A DNA stretch of 64,000 nucleotides from Vibrio sp. J1-1 (GCF_021728395.1 NZ_JAKKCM010000004.1:1-64000); one strand, 5' to 3'. Shown: positions 43,510 to 54,623, counted from the stretch's first letter. The notes: generated from the letters alone by a model not told the origin. Translations and numbers: made by a program.

Positions 43510-44491
43510 GACTCTTCACCAACATCCAAATGAAAATAGGCGCACCAATCGACGTAGTCATCACGCCTAGTGGTAGCTCAGCAGAGTCGAGTAATAACCT
43601 CGCGCCAATATCCGCAAACACTAATAACGCCGCCCCCGCGATAGCAGACAGTGGCAACAAGTATCGATTCTCTGTACCAAATGCCAAACGCAACAGATGA
43701 GGCACAACTAATCCAACAAAACTGATTATTCCGCCAAGGGCAACAGAGCCTCCGACAAGGATTGAAATCGCTAAGATCAATTTCCAACGCATTTGATGAA
43801 CATCGATGCCGAGCTGAGTCGCATGAATTTCACCCAGCATCAGCTTATCAAGCGGCTTACCCTTACAGCACAGCCAAATCAAAACGGGTAGCATCACCAA
43901 CGTGACAGAATGCTGATACCAACTCGCTCCGCCAATGCTGCCCATCAGCCAATACATTAACTGGCGAAGGCTCAGATCATCACTGAAGTAAAAAGCCCAA
44001 GTAACAATGGAACTGGAGAAAATCCCCAACGCAACCCCAACGAGCAACAAGCGCGCGGTTGTCAGGTGCATCACTCTTGCGATAGAGACCAAGATAAAGG
44101 TAAACAACATAGAACCCGCGATGGCTGCCAGCATAAAGATCAGCGGCGTCGGCAACGTAGGAATAGCAAACATCACCAATACCATCGCGAGGCTAGCACC
44201 ACCGGAAATACCAAGCACGCCCGGTTCTGCAAGTACGTTTCCTAACAGCACTTGCAACGTTGCACCAGAAACGGCAAGCGCAGCGCCAATAATGGCGGCA
44301 GACAGTAATCTTGGTAAGCGTAAATCCACTAATAACTTGTGCTCAAATGCGGAAAGTGATTGAAAAGGAGAAAGGAAAATCTCTCCGACCATCAAGTGAA
44401 TGGCAGAGAGTAGTATGAGCAAGGCGGACATAATCAAAAGATTGCGCTGCCAGCGACGCTCCTTGTTGAGGATAAGTTGTTGAAAATCCAT
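43496..44491 (-). CDS. btuC: Vitamin B12 ABC importer permease
   Basis: A 331-residue permease with about ten transmembrane segments. [29 protein letters not shown] is the BtuC/FecCD signature region near residue 60, and [19 protein letters not shown] lies near 255. The start is ATG 44491 ([15 protein letters not shown]). An upstream TTG at 44509 is not needed. With the cob genes downstream, the region serves cobalamin uptake and salvage. Confidence 0.92.
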   Translation of the reverse strand: MDFQQLILNKERRWQRNLLIMSALLILLSAIHLMVGEIFLSPFQSLSAFEHKLLVDLRLPRLLSAAIIGAALAVSGATLQVLLGNVLAEPGVLGISGGASLAMVLVMFAIPTLPTPLIFMLAAIAGSMLFTFILVSIARVMHLTTARLLLVGVALGIFSSSIVTWAFYFSDDLSLRQLMYWLMGSIGGASWYQHSVTLVMLPVLIWLCCKGKPLDKLMLGEIHATQLGIDVHQMRWKLILAISILVGGSVALGGIISFVGLVVPHLLRLAFGTENRYLLPLSAIAGAALLVFADIGARLLLDSAELPLGVMTTSIGAPIFIWMLVKSHDAR

Positions 44492-44510
44492 AATAGCCGA
44501 TAAAAACAAA

Positions 44511-44538
44511 CGAGGCCTAACCTTACAGTTAAGCCTCG
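44511..44538 (-). terminator. Terminator of astE
   Basis: CGAGGCCTAA pairs with TTAAGCCTCG (one G-T pair). The minus-strand transcript then runs into TTTGTTTTTA. Confidence 0.82.
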
Positions 44539-44603
44539 GTAAATTGCAACGACTTCGCAGTGTTACACGTAATATTTCGAGTTATACGTCTGAAAGCTAT
44601 GCT

Positions 44604-45632
44604 TTAATCGTAAACCAGTTCACCGTCTTCAAAGCGGGTTTTCACTTCACAAACCATTAAAGCTGCGCGCTGGCCAATGGCCACCTTGCGATTTGGAAAT
44701 ACAATGGCTTCGTTATCATTCTTAGCCATCAATGGCTTATCACCGTCATGACCGAACACTTCGCCATGAACGAACGACGTAAAGTTTTCAACATTATCGT
44801 CAAACATAAAATCGAAGTCATCGTGTAAACGTACAATGGTACGACTGACGCGATATTTAATACATGGCTTAGGCAAATGCTCGGCTTTTGTACCTGAAAC
44901 TAAGTTGCGCAGTGCGAGATCAAACGCCGTCAGCTTGTCTAAATCATTCTCTCCAATTCTGGCAACACGTCCAAGCTCCATTGTCAAAGCTTGAGCGCTA
45001 AAGTTTTCTGCACTGTACCAGCTGAACGTACTTGACGGAGAGTTTGATAATAGAACCGCTTCAATATGACCGCTATCCAGGAAATCCATCAAAGCTGGAC
45101 TACGGACCGGATGGCGAGTCTTTGGACTTACGGCAAACGTGTAATGTTTGGAACCACGAATGGCACAGTGTAAGTCAAGATGCCAACGAGTTTCTGGCTC
45201 TGTACCTTTAAAGAAGTTGCTGACGTGCAACTTCAATAAATCTGCAATCACCAATTCTTTGGTAATTGCATGTTCTTTTTCATCGAATAAACGGTTGAGG
45301 TTTTCCTCGAGAAAACGCGTATGCGCCAAGGTAGACTCAGGGTGCGCGATGATGAACAGACAACGAGCATCAACCTTCATAAAACCAGATTCAATGTCTC
45401 TTATCATTGAGTCAACCAGTTCCATCGGTGCCGTTTCGTCGCCGTGAATACCTGTTGAGATGATGATGTTTTTCGTCTCCTGAGTATAGTTCTCAGGGAC
45501 CACTTCTAGCACACCACGCTGATAGAGTTTTAGTGTTACTCCATTAGATAAAGCCAGCTCTGCTGGTTCTACATCAACATGCATATCTAACGTATCAGCT
45601 AAAAACGATTGGCGAAAGAAAGACTTCGTCAT
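44604..45632 (-). CDS. astE: Succinylglutamate desuccinylase
   Basis: A 342-residue AstE/AspA-type zinc hydrolase. STGIHGDETAPMELVD (~53-68) has the His and Glu zinc ligands, LNRLFDEKE follows, and RWHLDLHCAIRGSKHYTF (~148) has the third ligand. TMELGRVARIGEND holds the catalytic Glu. It performs the last step of arginine breakdown by the succinyltransferase pathway, releasing succinate and glutamate. It lies apart from other ast genes, as is common in vibrios. Confidence 0.93.
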   Translation of the reverse strand: MTKSFFRQSFLADTLDMHVDVEPAELALSNGVTLKLYQRGVLEVVPENYTQETKNIIISTGIHGDETAPMELVDSMIRDIESGFMKVDARCLFIIAHPESTLAHTRFLEENLNRLFDEKEHAITKELVIADLLKLHVSNFFKGTEPETRWHLDLHCAIRGSKHYTFAVSPKTRHPVRSPALMDFLDSGHIEAVLLSNSPSSTFSWYSAENFSAQALTMELGRVARIGENDLDKLTAFDLALRNLVSGTKAEHLPKPCIKYRVSRTIVRLHDDFDFMFDDNVENFTSFVHGEVFGHDGDKPLMAKNDNEAIVFPNRKVAIGQRAALMVCEVKTRFEDGELVYD

Positions 45633-45948
45633 GCGTTACTCCTTAATTGCACGGCGGGTATGTTAATAAATTGTACAAAGAATTTTTGTTGCTGTGATCC
45701 CACTTATGAGTAGAAATCGACATTTTCAACGAAAATCCAATACCATTTCGAGCCATACACTCAAACCAAGCAACAAACCGCTTATTTCTTAATCAATTAC
45801 AAATTGTTATACCCAAGTAACTTATAGAATGGCATCTCAAGTCACTTGGGTATAAGGCTGTGAACTTTAACACAGCCCTGGTTAAGATCATTATGATTTC
45901 ACGATAATTTTCGCATCAAGCTCATATACCATCACAATATTATGCTGG
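45633..45948. other. Intergenic region with a REP-like palindrome
   Basis: At 45808-45855, TTATACCCAAGT and ACTTGGGTATAA form a perfect 12-bp inverted repeat around 24 bases. This resembles the dispersed TATACCCAAG palindromes I associate with vibrio intergenic regions. It is placed between the 5' end of astE and the 3' end of pepF on the same strand. No gene is supported. Confidence 0.55.
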
Positions 45949-47745
45949 CTAGCCTCGCTGAGTAAGCAGACGTTCAAACTCATCGACCTTCTGCTGAACC
46001 AAAGCGACACTCTGCTGCCAAAAATCAGGTTTCGTCAAGTCCATCGACAAGTGCTTATCAACCACCTCTTCCGCGGTCATGTTGCCTGTATCGCGAAGCA
46101 AGTTAATGTAATCCGAGTAAAAATTTTCACCCTTTGATTCACGCTGAGCATAAATACCTTTACTGAATAGGAAGCCAAACAGGTACGGGTAGTTGTAAAA
46201 GCTCACACCTGAGATTGAGAAATGTAACTTGCTCGCCCAGAAATACGGATCAGCTTCGCTCATCACATCACCATACCAATCTTTCCAAGTTTCAGACATC
46301 AAATCACAGAACTCTTGCGCAGTCAGTTCACCGCTTTGGCGGCGTTCATAGAATGCTTTTTCAAATTCGTAACGAACTGGAATATTAACCATTAGGGCAA
46401 GCGTAGAAGACAGCTCTTCCCACAGCATTTCCAGTTTTTCATCAACACTTTCAGCTTTTGAAATCAGATGATCACGGACGATGTTTTCCGCAAAGATTGA
46501 AGCGGTTTCCGCCAACGTCATTGGGTAGTAAGTCTGACAAAGCGGCAAATCACGGATAACCCAGTTATGGAAAGCGTGACCTAATTCGTGTGCTAGCGTC
46601 ATCAAATCTGAGCGACTGCCACTCCAGGTCATAAATACCAATGGCGTACGTGTTGCGGGTAACTTAGTGCAGTAAGCTCCTAAGCGCTTATTTGCGTTTG
46701 GCTTCGCGTCTATCCAACCGTTCTTGACCATCATTCGAACAAACTCTGACATGTCAGGGTTTACCGTTTCAAATGCTTCACAAATCACATCGATAGCTTC
46801 GTCAAAATCGTAGACTTTAGCGTCTCCACTGAGCACAGGCATGGCAGCAAGGTGATTCCACGGTTTCATCTCATCTAAACCATGCACTTGCGCCATCAGT
46901 AAACCCGCTTTTTGGCCAATACTGCGGCTTTCTTTCGCCACAGCCATCATCGCATCCAGCGTTTCAGCTTGAATACGACTGCCGTGCAAACTCGGGTCTA
47001 AGAAATGGACTTCACGTTTTGTCGAGCGTTTTTTGTTTTCAGTCAAACGCCAACCAGCGAGTGCGTTGAGAATGGCAGCAAAGGACTCCTGGTGAGTCGC
47101 CATTGCTTTTTGGACACCGCGCCAAGCGGATTCTTGTCGGTGAAAGTCTGAGCCATAAAGAATGCTGGCGGCTTGAGAGAAACCAAGCTCTTCACTGCTT
47201 CCATCATCGTAATCCAAGGTCACTTTCAAAGAACCAGTCAGGTTGTCATACAACTTACCCCATGCAGACTTGCCATCAACACTCATTGCCGCCAACAGTT
47301 TTTCTTCTTCTGTGCTTAGGCGAGTATCAGCCAGCTTTCTTAAGTTTTGAATGGAGAACGCCTGACCACTGACATCTGGATTTTTATGACTTAAAACACG
47401 CGTAATAAATTCATCATCCGCGTGGGTTAGCGTTAACTCAAATGCGCTGAATGCCTGCGATAGTTCAGAGAAAATACGAGTCATACGCCCTAACAACGCT
47501 TTTGCATCCGCGTTGCTTGAATCAACGGATGAATAACAATTAGCGAAATTATTAATCGTGCCGGCTAATCGAGTTGCTGCCTCGTTGGTTAAAATGGCGT
47601 TTTGCATCACTTCAACATTTTGGCAATCCAATGACTGCTTATTGAGAAGCTCAATACATTGCTCTACCAAAGCAATGTCATCTTGAATTCGCTGATCAGC
47701 GAGATCTTGATATGCGATGGATAAGTCCCAACTTGGAGTGGTCAT
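45949..47745 (-). CDS. pepF: M3-family oligoendopeptidase F
   Basis: A 598-residue M3B peptidase. The zinc site is LAHELGHAFHNW (~390) with a downstream Glu in PMTLAETASIFAE. The N-terminal helical region and PLVFMTWSGSRSDLMTLAHE agree with PepF. It degrades oligopeptides in the cytosol. The start is ATG 47745 with AAGGA seven bases upstream; a longer frame adds ten codons without family support. Confidence 0.92.
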   Translation of the reverse strand: MTTPSWDLSIAYQDLADQRIQDDIALVEQCIELLNKQSLDCQNVEVMQNAILTNEAATRLAGTINNFANCYSSVDSSNADAKALLGRMTRIFSELSQAFSAFELTLTHADDEFITRVLSHKNPDVSGQAFSIQNLRKLADTRLSTEEEKLLAAMSVDGKSAWGKLYDNLTGSLKVTLDYDDGSSEELGFSQAASILYGSDFHRQESAWRGVQKAMATHQESFAAILNALAGWRLTENKKRSTKREVHFLDPSLHGSRIQAETLDAMMAVAKESRSIGQKAGLLMAQVHGLDEMKPWNHLAAMPVLSGDAKVYDFDEAIDVICEAFETVNPDMSEFVRMMVKNGWIDAKPNANKRLGAYCTKLPATRTPLVFMTWSGSRSDLMTLAHELGHAFHNWVIRDLPLCQTYYPMTLAETASIFAENIVRDHLISKAESVDEKLEMLWEELSSTLALMVNIPVRYEFEKAFYERRQSGELTAQEFCDLMSETWKDWYGDVMSEADPYFWASKLHFSISGVSFYNYPYLFGFLFSKGIYAQRESKGENFYSDYINLLRDTGNMTAEEVVDKHLSMDLTKPDFWQQSVALVQQKVDEFERLLTQRG

Positions 47746-47829
47746 TTGTCTTTCCTTTTTCTGTAACCTGGCCAACTCTTCCTCACTTCAGTTGCAAAGT
47801 GATAGAATTGACCTCTTCCGTGACTTCTA

Positions 47830-48447
47830 CTATCTATGCTCAATCAACGGCACACCTATCGAACGAACGGAGGCGTAGATTTGGTCATCAATAGTTATTG
47901 TTATATGTGTAACTGACGCATTGCCAATCGCTAACGTTGAGTACCAACGAGGGTTGCGCCAATCAACGTCTAAAATATGAGCGAGAATCATTCTAATAAC
48001 GCCACCATGCGTGACAATGAGCAGGTTGTCATTGATATCATTGACAATTTGAGACCAAACACTAGTTACACGCTGCGAAAATGCGTTAAGGCTCTCAGCA
48101 TTGGGTAAGGTGTGCTGCGACGGAGATTGCCAGAAGGATTCAAGCTTTTTCCATTTATCGCTCAACATATCGAACGGTACACCATCGAAGTCGCCAAAAT
48201 TCATTTCTTGCAGTTCAGAATTTTCACTCACAGGTAGCATTTGCTGCTCAGCGATGATTTGTGCCAAGTCACTGCAGCGGGAAAGTGAAGACGTAATAAT
48301 ACCACTGACTTCACGCCCCTGCTCTTCCCAAGCCTGAGCAATGATTTGCTGCTCGGACTCTTTCACCTTTAAATCAGACTGACCGTGCAACCCGGGAGCG
48401 GCATCCACTTTGCCGTGACGCATGAGATAGATATTAAGCGTTTTCAT
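47830..48447 (-). CDS. cobC: Alpha-ribazole phosphatase (histidine phosphatase family)
   Basis: A 205-residue histidine phosphatase. LMRHGKVDAAPGLHGQSDLKV (~7-27) carries the RHG catalytic histidine, ITSSLSRCSDLA the second Arg, and NFGDFDG and IVTHGGVIRMIL the second His. It dephosphorylates alpha-ribazole 5'-phosphate or adenosylcobalamin phosphate in nucleotide-loop assembly. The start was set to ATG 48447, just before the family N terminus. It is downstream of cobU, cobS and cobT. Confidence 0.88.
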   Translation of the reverse strand: MKTLNIYLMRHGKVDAAPGLHGQSDLKVKESEQQIIAQAWEEQGREVSGIITSSLSRCSDLAQIIAEQQMLPVSENSELQEMNFGDFDGVPFDMLSDKWKKLESFWQSPSQHTLPNAESLNAFSQRVTSVWSQIVNDINDNLLIVTHGGVIRMILAHILDVDWRNPRWYSTLAIGNASVTHITITIDDQIYASVRSIGVPLIEHR

Positions 48448-48458
48448 GTTGTTGAGCC

Positions 48459-48992
48459 CTATGCTTTGAGTACGAGCGGTAAGCCAGCAGCAACAAATGA
48501 AACTCGCTGGCATACTTGTGCAAGCTGTTGGTTCATTCGTCCGGCATTATCGACGAAATAGCGGCTAATTGCGCCAAGTGGGACGATGCCCATCCCGACT
48601 TCATTAGAGACAAAGATCAACGTCGCTTGTGAGTTAGACACCGCTTCTACCAGTTTATGAATTTCTGCTTCTAACTTTTCATTTGAGCATTCGTCACCCA
48701 GCTCGAAAATCCAGTTGTTCAGCCACAGTGTCAGGCAATCAATCAAAACGACATCATCGTGATTAAAGCTTAATAGCAATTCAGAAAGATGCAGCGTACA
48801 TTCGTGTTCCTGCCACCCTTCTCCGCGCTGTTTTTGATGGTGATGAATCCGATCTCGCATCTCATCATCAAACGGTAATGCCGTCGCGACGTAATGTAAG
48901 CAAGCGTGTTGATCATCAGCAGCCTGCCTCGCGGTTTGTTCTGCTAACTTGGATTTTCCGGAGCGTGCTCCACCTAATATTAGTTGCTTCAT
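48459..48992 (-). CDS. cobU: Adenosylcobinamide kinase / guanylyltransferase
   Basis: A 177-residue CobU/CobP protein with P-loop [15 protein letters not shown] (~4-18), LTLWLNN, and [28 protein letters not shown] (~128-155). It phosphorylates adenosylcobinamide and adds GMP. Its start overlaps cobS by 4 bases. Confidence 0.95.
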   Translation of the reverse strand: MKQLILGGARSGKSKLAEQTARQAADDQHACLHYVATALPFDDEMRDRIHHHQKQRGEGWQEHECTLHLSELLLSFNHDDVVLIDCLTLWLNNWIFELGDECSNEKLEAEIHKLVEAVSNSQATLIFVSNEVGMGIVPLGAISRYFVDNAGRMNQQLAQVCQRVSFVAAGLPLVLKA

Positions 48993-49789
48993 GATGTGTG
49001 ATAAAAGGCAATGAGAGTAAGATAAACCAGCAGTTCAGATAACTGCTGTGCAGCTCCTAAGCAATCGCCGGTAAAACCGCCGATCCGCTTGGTTAGCCAA
49101 CGTTTAAAGCCAATGCGAAATAGCGTCAGAACCAACATAATCCATACCGCTTGGGTAACACCCAGCAAAAGGGAAACAACCCCACCAGTAAAGAGCAGAA
49201 TCGACACTTCTAATGACGACTGTTTGTTGGCAAGGGGCTTACTCTTTGAGGTATCACTGTCGCTGACATACGGCATGTCGTAAATGAGCGTAGCTGCCAG
49301 AGCACGGCTGGCGGTGTATGCGACAACAATCATCAACAAAAATGTTGGCTCATTAACCAGCTCACCCCAAAAGACAAACTTCGACAATAAGGCCATCACC
49401 AAGGTTACAGCGCCATAAGTGCCAATGCGGCTGTCCTTCATGATAGACAGTCGTCTGTCTACGGTCATACCGCCGCCGATACCATCCGCCATATCGGTTA
49501 AACCGTCTTCATGAAATGCGCCCGTCAGCAACAGACTAAATACCATGGTTAAAACGATAGAGACGGGCTCAGGAAAAACCAAACTCAAAAGCTCAAAAGT
49601 CGCTGCGCACAGTACGCCTAACACAACACCAACCAGCGCAAAGTAGCGCCCGGCTTGGTTCATTCGGCTTTCACTATAAGGCAAGTTTTCAGGAACAGGT
49701 AAGCGACTAAAGAAACTCACCGCTAACAGGAAAAGCTCCCATTGATAACGCCAGTTACCTGTCTTTGCTTCATGAGGTGTTTCTGACAC
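48989..49789 (-). CDS. cobS: Cobalamin-5-phosphate synthase
   Basis: A 266-residue multi-spanning membrane protein with the CobS motif [18 protein letters not shown] (~90-107), whose acids bind metal, and [14 protein letters not shown]. It joins adenosylcobinamide-GDP and alpha-ribazole at the membrane. It starts with GTG, overlapping the cobT stop by one base. Confidence 0.94.
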   Translation of the reverse strand: MSETPHEAKTGNWRYQWELFLLAVSFFSRLPVPENLPYSESRMNQAGRYFALVGVVLGVLCAATFELLSLVFPEPVSIVLTMVFSLLLTGAFHEDGLTDMADGIGGGMTVDRRLSIMKDSRIGTYGAVTLVMALLSKFVFWGELVNEPTFLLMIVVAYTASRALAATLIYDMPYVSDSDTSKSKPLANKQSSLEVSILLFTGGVVSLLLGVTQAVWIMLVLTLFRIGFKRWLTKRIGGFTGDCLGAAQQLSELLVYLTLIAFYHTS

Positions 49790-50832
49790 TAAACGGTTAC
49801 TCCCGCGCTCTCGAAGCTCGCCATGTTGTTGTAAAACTGTGCTGCCGCTTTCACTAACGGTAAAGCCAGTGCCGCACCTGTGCCTTCACCCAAACGCAAA
49901 CCAAGGTCCAGTAGAGGTTCTGCTTGCAAATATTCCAGAACAAACTTATGTCCGGCTTCTTCAGAGCAGTGAGCAAACAACATGTAGTCTCTGGTCTCCT
50001 CGTCCAGCAGTGTAGCTATGTAGGCTGCGACAGAAACAATAAAGCCGTCGACTAATACTGGTGTTTTAAGACGTTTTGCTTCCAGAAATGCGCCCACCAT
50101 TTGTACAATTTCAAATCCGCCTACTTGGGCTAATACTTCTTTCGGATTAAGGTCATGACAACGTGCCACGCCGTGAGCGACGGCTTTTATTTTGTGGTTC
50201 AACTGTTGTTGATTGATACCAGTCCCCAATCCGACACAATGATCCACTTCAAGTGGGCTAAGTGCGGTTAACAACGCAGACGCGGAACTGGTGTTACCTA
50301 TCCCCATCTCACCGAACATAAGCAGATTGGAGCCAGACAAAATGGCTTGCTCTGCTACTTTCGCGCCATATTCCAAACCAAGCGCCACTTGTTCTAAAGA
50401 CATCGCGGTTTGTTTTGAAAAGTTCGCGGTACCGTTGCCTAGGCGTTTCTCTATCAGGTTCGGATGCGATTTAAACTCAGGTACCAGCGTATCTATCGGT
50501 GATAACATGCCGCAATCAATCACTTTAAACTCAATTTGGTTTAGATCGCAAAAGCAGTTTATTGCCGCACCGCCAGCTAAAAAGTTGGCCACCATTTGTT
50601 GAGTGACGGCGCTTGGCGCAATGCTTACGCCCTCTTCAGCAACACCGTGATCGCCAGCAAATACCAGCATGGTTGGCTGACGAATGGTAATCTGTTCTAC
50701 CGCTGCGTTTTGATCCTGACTTTGTATCAATGCCAACTCCAATGCGACTTTTTCGAGAAGTCCTAAAGAGCCGACTGGTTTGGTTTTATTATCAATACGC
50801 GCTTGAATATCAGCGGCGAAAGTGCGGTCCAT
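49789..50832 (-). CDS. cobT: Nicotinate-nucleotide:dimethylbenzimidazole phosphoribosyltransferase
   Basis: A 347-residue CobT. Motifs are [16 protein letters not shown] (~14-29), [35 protein letters not shown] (~82-116), [15 protein letters not shown] and [21 protein letters not shown] with the catalytic Glu near 317. It makes alpha-ribazole phosphate. It is the first cob gene of the group and follows the flavin reductase gene by 18 bases. Confidence 0.95.
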   Translation of the reverse strand: MDRTFAADIQARIDNKTKPVGSLGLLEKVALELALIQSQDQNAAVEQITIRQPTMLVFAGDHGVAEEGVSIAPSAVTQQMVANFLAGGAAINCFCDLNQIEFKVIDCGMLSPIDTLVPEFKSHPNLIEKRLGNGTANFSKQTAMSLEQVALGLEYGAKVAEQAILSGSNLLMFGEMGIGNTSSASALLTALSPLEVDHCVGLGTGINQQQLNHKIKAVAHGVARCHDLNPKEVLAQVGGFEIVQMVGAFLEAKRLKTPVLVDGFIVSVAAYIATLLDEETRDYMLFAHCSEEAGHKFVLEYLQAEPLLDLGLRLGEGTGAALALPLVKAAAQFYNNMASFESAGVTV

Positions 50833-50850
50833 GTGTTTGGTTCCTTTTAT

Positions 50851-51462
50851 TTATTGGGGGCGAGCAATTGAGAAAGTCTTGTCTAAAGTAGCGTATTCAC
50901 TTCCGCCTAAACGAGAGAGTGGGTCAACGGCTAATGCGTCCACTTTCAACCGGTCGCCTTGCGTTGTTATCACTTTCTCATCTACGTAAATGTGTTCAAT
51001 TTCAGCGAAAATTAAGCTCTGAGGGGTTTCACCCATCTCAATGACTTCATGCAATTTACAACCAAATGCAATAGGCGCGTCTTTTAATCTAGGCAGTTCA
51101 AATCCACTGAACCCGACCGTTTCCAGATTTGTCAAAGCTAATTCTGATTGTCCGTGATCTAAAACGGCAGAAGAGTCGGTGACCTTTTGTGCCAATTCAC
51201 TGGAAGCAATGTGAATGACCAGTTTTCCCGTCTCTAATACATTACGAGCCGTGTCCTTTACTTCGCCATTTGGCTTCTTACCCACGGACAGCATCAGCAA
51301 GGGAGGACGGCTAGAAACCGCAGTGAAATATGAAAATGGCGCTAGGTTGTAATTCTCTTCGCCAGAATCCGTTAACACCCAAGCAATCGGTCGAGGAATA
51401 ACCGTCTGCGTCATTAAGTGATATACCTGCGTCGGAGCGAGTGTGCTTACATCTACATTCAT
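50851..51462 (-). CDS. Flavin reductase family protein
   Basis: A 203-residue FMN-binding split-barrel protein of the flavin-reductase-like (DIM6/NTAB) type, with TVIPRPIAWVLT near residue 18, LAPFSYFTAVSSRPPLLMLSVG (~41-62) and KDTARNVLETGKLVIH. The start was moved to ATG 51462 with AAGGAAG upstream. It precedes cobT on the same strand with an 18-bp gap. BluB-type lower-ligand synthesis needs reduced flavin, so a link with cob genes is conceivable but only inferred. Confidence 0.85.
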   Translation of the reverse strand: MNVDVSTLAPTQVYHLMTQTVIPRPIAWVLTDSGEENYNLAPFSYFTAVSSRPPLLMLSVGKKPNGEVKDTARNVLETGKLVIHIASSELAQKVTDSSAVLDHGQSELALTNLETVGFSGFELPRLKDAPIAFGCKLHEVIEMGETPQSLIFAEIEHIYVDEKVITTQGDRLKVDALAVDPLSRLGGSEYATLDKTFSIARPQ

Positions 51463-51748
51463 TTTTCTTCCTTGATTCGCGTGTGCCAAAATAATATCGC
51501 AAATTCAAACGATAAAGAGAAACAGTGTACCTTTCTCTAAGGGTAATTCACCTACTTTCTCCTTAATACGAAAACTTTTCACCAAATAATGTCGATTTGT
51601 TCTGAAAAGCGGGAATACGGCGTTCAGAAATGCCTGAATTATTCGCCAACTAATTGTGTTGCCATTCTCAGTCCACGTAAAAGCTGGGTATAAGTTATTG
51701 AAATCGGCTACAATTAGTTCACGCTTGCTGCCATAGAGGAGAAGAGGC

Positions 51749-52438
51749 ATGAGTAACAATACCTGTGTGATCATTGCTGGAGCCTCTGGCTTAGTTGGCA
51801 GCAAAGTGTTGACACAATTGGTTTCCCAACCGGGTATCCATACCCTATATTCACTTTCCAGACGCCCTCTTACCGGTATATCGGATCCTGAGCAAAAAAT
51901 CGTTGCGATGATAGACGCCGATCTTTCTATTCTGAATTGGGACGAGCAACACCTGACCCCGGAAATCGGCTTTATCTGTTTAGGAACAACGCTCAAACAA
52001 GCAGGCAGTAAGGAGAACTTACGCAAGGTAGACGTAGACCTAGTCACAAACGTTGCCAGGCAAATGAAGATGATCGGTGTGAAGCGAATCGCTGTTGTTT
52101 CTAGTCTTGGTGCTAACGTTAAATCGCCCTCTCATTACCTAGCTTGCAAAGGCCAGATGGAACAAAACATTGAAGAGATGGGGTTTGAAGAGGTCGTCTT
52201 CGTCCGTCCGGGACCACTTGTCGGCCAGCGCGCTCAGTCGAGAAGCGACGAGAAAATCGTCCAATGGATTTTCCGAGTGATTCGTCCATTCATGTTGGGG
52301 AAACTATCTAACTTTATTCCGATTGATGCTGAAGTGGTCGCCAAAGCAATGATTTTTCAGGTTTTTAGTTATCAAGAAGACTCAGTGATTTATTTACAAC
52401 GCAGAGAAATGCTCGATTTATTGCAACACTACGACTAG
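51749..52438 (+). CDS. NAD(P)-binding Rossmann protein (HTATIP2-like)
   Basis: A 229-residue atypical SDR with nucleotide motif IIAGASGLVGSKVLTQLV (~8-25), FICLGTTLKQAGS, and SSLGANVKSPSHYLACKGQMEQ with the Tyr-x3-Lys pair (Y132, K136 by count). It resembles the HTATIP2/YbjT-like oxidoreductase family. No substrate is known. It is divergent from the flavin reductase gene. Confidence 0.85.
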   Translation: MSNNTCVIIAGASGLVGSKVLTQLVSQPGIHTLYSLSRRPLTGISDPEQKIVAMIDADLSILNWDEQHLTPEIGFICLGTTLKQAGSKENLRKVDVDLVTNVARQMKMIGVKRIAVVSSLGANVKSPSHYLACKGQMEQNIEEMGFEEVVFVRPGPLVGQRAQSRSDEKIVQWIFRVIRPFMLGKLSNFIPIDAEVVAKAMIFQVFSYQEDSVIYLQRREMLDLLQHYD

Positions 52439-52624
52439 CCAGAACTGCAATCAATGCGTACCGAGCAATTATCTAATGGATAACTTACGCCAAAATATAT
52501 TCCATTTAGATATATCTAATGCCCGTTAATCATTTTAAAAGTTATATGTTGAAAGTTATCTTACTGCCCCTTTATCACCCCGTATACAACCCTCAGCATA
52601 TTGACTGAGTACTAAGGTAAGAGT

Positions 52625-54004
52625 ATGAATTTTGCAGTAATTGCCTCACTTGCAGTCTTTGTTGGCATATTATTCTTTCTTTTTAACCAGCAACAAAAAC
52701 AAAACACACTTTCTCGTCTCGTTTTAATTGGTCTTGTCACAGGTTCACTTTTCGGCCTTGCACTTCAACTGTTCCACGGGGAAGGCAGCAACGCTATTTC
52801 TGAAACCCTTTCTTGGGTTGCCATCGTTGGTAGTGGTTATGTTGGTCTGCTGAAAATGGTGATCATGCCACTTGTGTTGGTATCGATGATCTCAGCGGTT
52901 GTGAAACTGGAAAAAGGCGGCTCACTGGGTAAGATTTCTGGCCTGACAATTTCAGTCCTACTTATCACAACGGCTATCTCTGCGTTGATTGGTATTTTCG
53001 TCACATCTGCGTTTGGTCTGTCGGCAGAAGGTCTTACTGAAGGTGCTCGCGAGACGGCTCGCATTGCGGTATTGGAAAGCCGTGCTGGCTCGGTAAGCGA
53101 CCTGACGATCCCACAAATGCTGGTTAGCTTTATTCCAACTAACCCATTTGCCGATCTAACTGGCGCGCGCTCAACTTCTATTATTGCTGTTGTTATCTTT
53201 GGTGTTCTAACTGGTATTGCCGCACGTAAGGTAATGGTGGAAAAAGCGGAATTAGAAACACCAATCCGCACTTTCGTCGAAGCGGCGCAATCTATCGTAA
53301 TGCGCTTGGTTAAGATGATCATGGCTCTGACACCATACGGCATCGCAGCGTTAATGACCAAAGTAGTAGCGACATCAAGCGCAGGGGATATTTTAAATCT
53401 GCTTGGGTTTATCGTTGCGTCATACGTTGCGATTGCATTGATGTTTGTTGTACACGGTATCCTTGTTTCTTTTGTTGGCGTTAGCCCAGCTGAATACTTC
53501 AAGAAAATTTGGCCTGTACTGACGTTTGCCTTCACTTCACGTAGCTCAGCAGCAACGATTCCTCTGAACGTAGAAGCGCAAATCACTAAGCTGAACGTAC
53601 CACCAGCTATTGCGAACCTTTCTGCATCATTTGGTGCAACGATTGGTCAAAATGGTTGTGCAGGTATTTACCCAGCAATGCTAGCGGTGATGGTTGCACC
53701 AACAATGGGTATTAACCCACTAGAGTTCAACTTTATCCTGTCACTGATTGCTATTATCACGATCAGCTCGTTTGGTATCGCGGGTGTTGGCGGCGGCGCA
53801 ACCTTTGCTGCTCTAATCGTGCTTCCTGCTATGGGCTTGCCTGTGACTATCGCAGCGCTGCTTATCTCTATCGAACCATTAATCGATATGGCGCGCACCG
53901 CACTCAACGTTTCAGGTGCAATGACGGCAGGTACAATCACAAGCCGACTATTGAAATCAACTCAGACTGATGCTGACGCCAAGCCAGAAGAAGCAAAAGC
54001 GTAA
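52625..54004 (+). CDS. tcyP: L-cystine/amino-acid:cation symporter TcyP
   Basis: A 459-residue DAACS-family symporter with about eight to ten membrane helices. Features are [24 protein letters not shown] (~75-98), the serine-rich hairpin [19 protein letters not shown] (~300-318) and [23 protein letters not shown] (~385-407). It matches TcyP/YdjN cystine transporters closely. It is monocistronic with a strong terminator. Confidence 0.9.
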   Translation: MNFAVIASLAVFVGILFFLFNQQQKQNTLSRLVLIGLVTGSLFGLALQLFHGEGSNAISETLSWVAIVGSGYVGLLKMVIMPLVLVSMISAVVKLEKGGSLGKISGLTISVLLITTAISALIGIFVTSAFGLSAEGLTEGARETARIAVLESRAGSVSDLTIPQMLVSFIPTNPFADLTGARSTSIIAVVIFGVLTGIAARKVMVEKAELETPIRTFVEAAQSIVMRLVKMIMALTPYGIAALMTKVVATSSAGDILNLLGFIVASYVAIALMFVVHGILVSFVGVSPAEYFKKIWPVLTFAFTSRSSAATIPLNVEAQITKLNVPPAIANLSASFGATIGQNGCAGIYPAMLAVMVAPTMGINPLEFNFILSLIAIITISSFGIAGVGGGATFAALIVLPAMGLPVTIAALLISIEPLIDMARTALNVSGAMTAGTITSRLLKSTQTDADAKPEEAKA

Positions 54005-54042
54005 ACTACAAATTGTACTAAAGTAGTTCAGCACCAATATCC

Positions 54043-54068
54043 AGCCGATGGTTCGCCATCGGCTTTTT
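54043..54068 (+). terminator. Terminator of tcyP
   Basis: AGCCGATGG pairs with CCATCGGCT around a TTCG tetraloop, followed by TTTT. Confidence 0.92.
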
Positions 54069-54143
54069 CATATCTACTAATTTACATTATCTATATTAGA
54101 TAGAAACCAACCTCATAGCCTTAATGCTTGATATGTACTGTGT

Positions 54144-54407
54144 TCATTGAGGACGGTCTTGTGGATGTGTTCTATACCAAGCTTCCAATAACTCTTCACC
54201 GTAAATGATTTCCGTCTGCATATGCATGTAAAACAGAAACACGGCCAAAATAAAACTTATCCCGCTTAGCCAGAGCTGTGCCTTCTTTCGCTGTCTATCG
54301 TAAAAATACACACTGACACCAACAAGCAAGAACGGATAGACGACTATTAATACTAAAAGCCAACCCAAGTAGGCCGATATTGCCATCTCTGTAAGTCCGC
54401 CAGTCAT
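54144..54407 (-). CDS. Small membrane protein of unknown function
   Basis: An 87-residue protein with two hydrophobic segments (~12-35 and 44-62) and a polar tail. I recognise no family. It is close to the second cassette region but has no attC of its own. Confidence 0.6.
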   Translation of the reverse strand: MTGGLTEMAISAYLGWLLVLIVVYPFLLVGVSVYFYDRQRKKAQLWLSGISFILAVFLFYMHMQTEIIYGEELLEAWYRTHPQDRPQ

Positions 54408-54623
54408 TCAGTTCACCAAATCAATCATAAAAAACATGGTGCATACTAAACTAAGAGCACTAAATACTGACGGAGTAACCAAAGAAACTCGACTCACTTC
54501 ATATCGTTGTGCCAATAGACGAGTTATTCAGGAGCCACGCAATACATAGCTACATTGTCTCGGGATAACTCAGCCAATGTGAATCCAACCCGTTTAAGTT
54601 TATAGCCCTTATTGAGTCGACTG

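Noticed and set aside
50833-51748. Cobalamin riboswitch before the cob genes
   Set aside because: No B12-box or conserved riboswitch core was seen before cobT, the flavin reductase gene or btuC.
51505-52047. 180-codon minus-strand frame
   Set aside because: It is mostly antisense to the Rossmann-fold gene, with poor coding character and no leader.
52837-53586. 249-codon frame antisense to tcyP
   Set aside because: A shadow frame opposite a clear symporter gene, produced by its codon composition.
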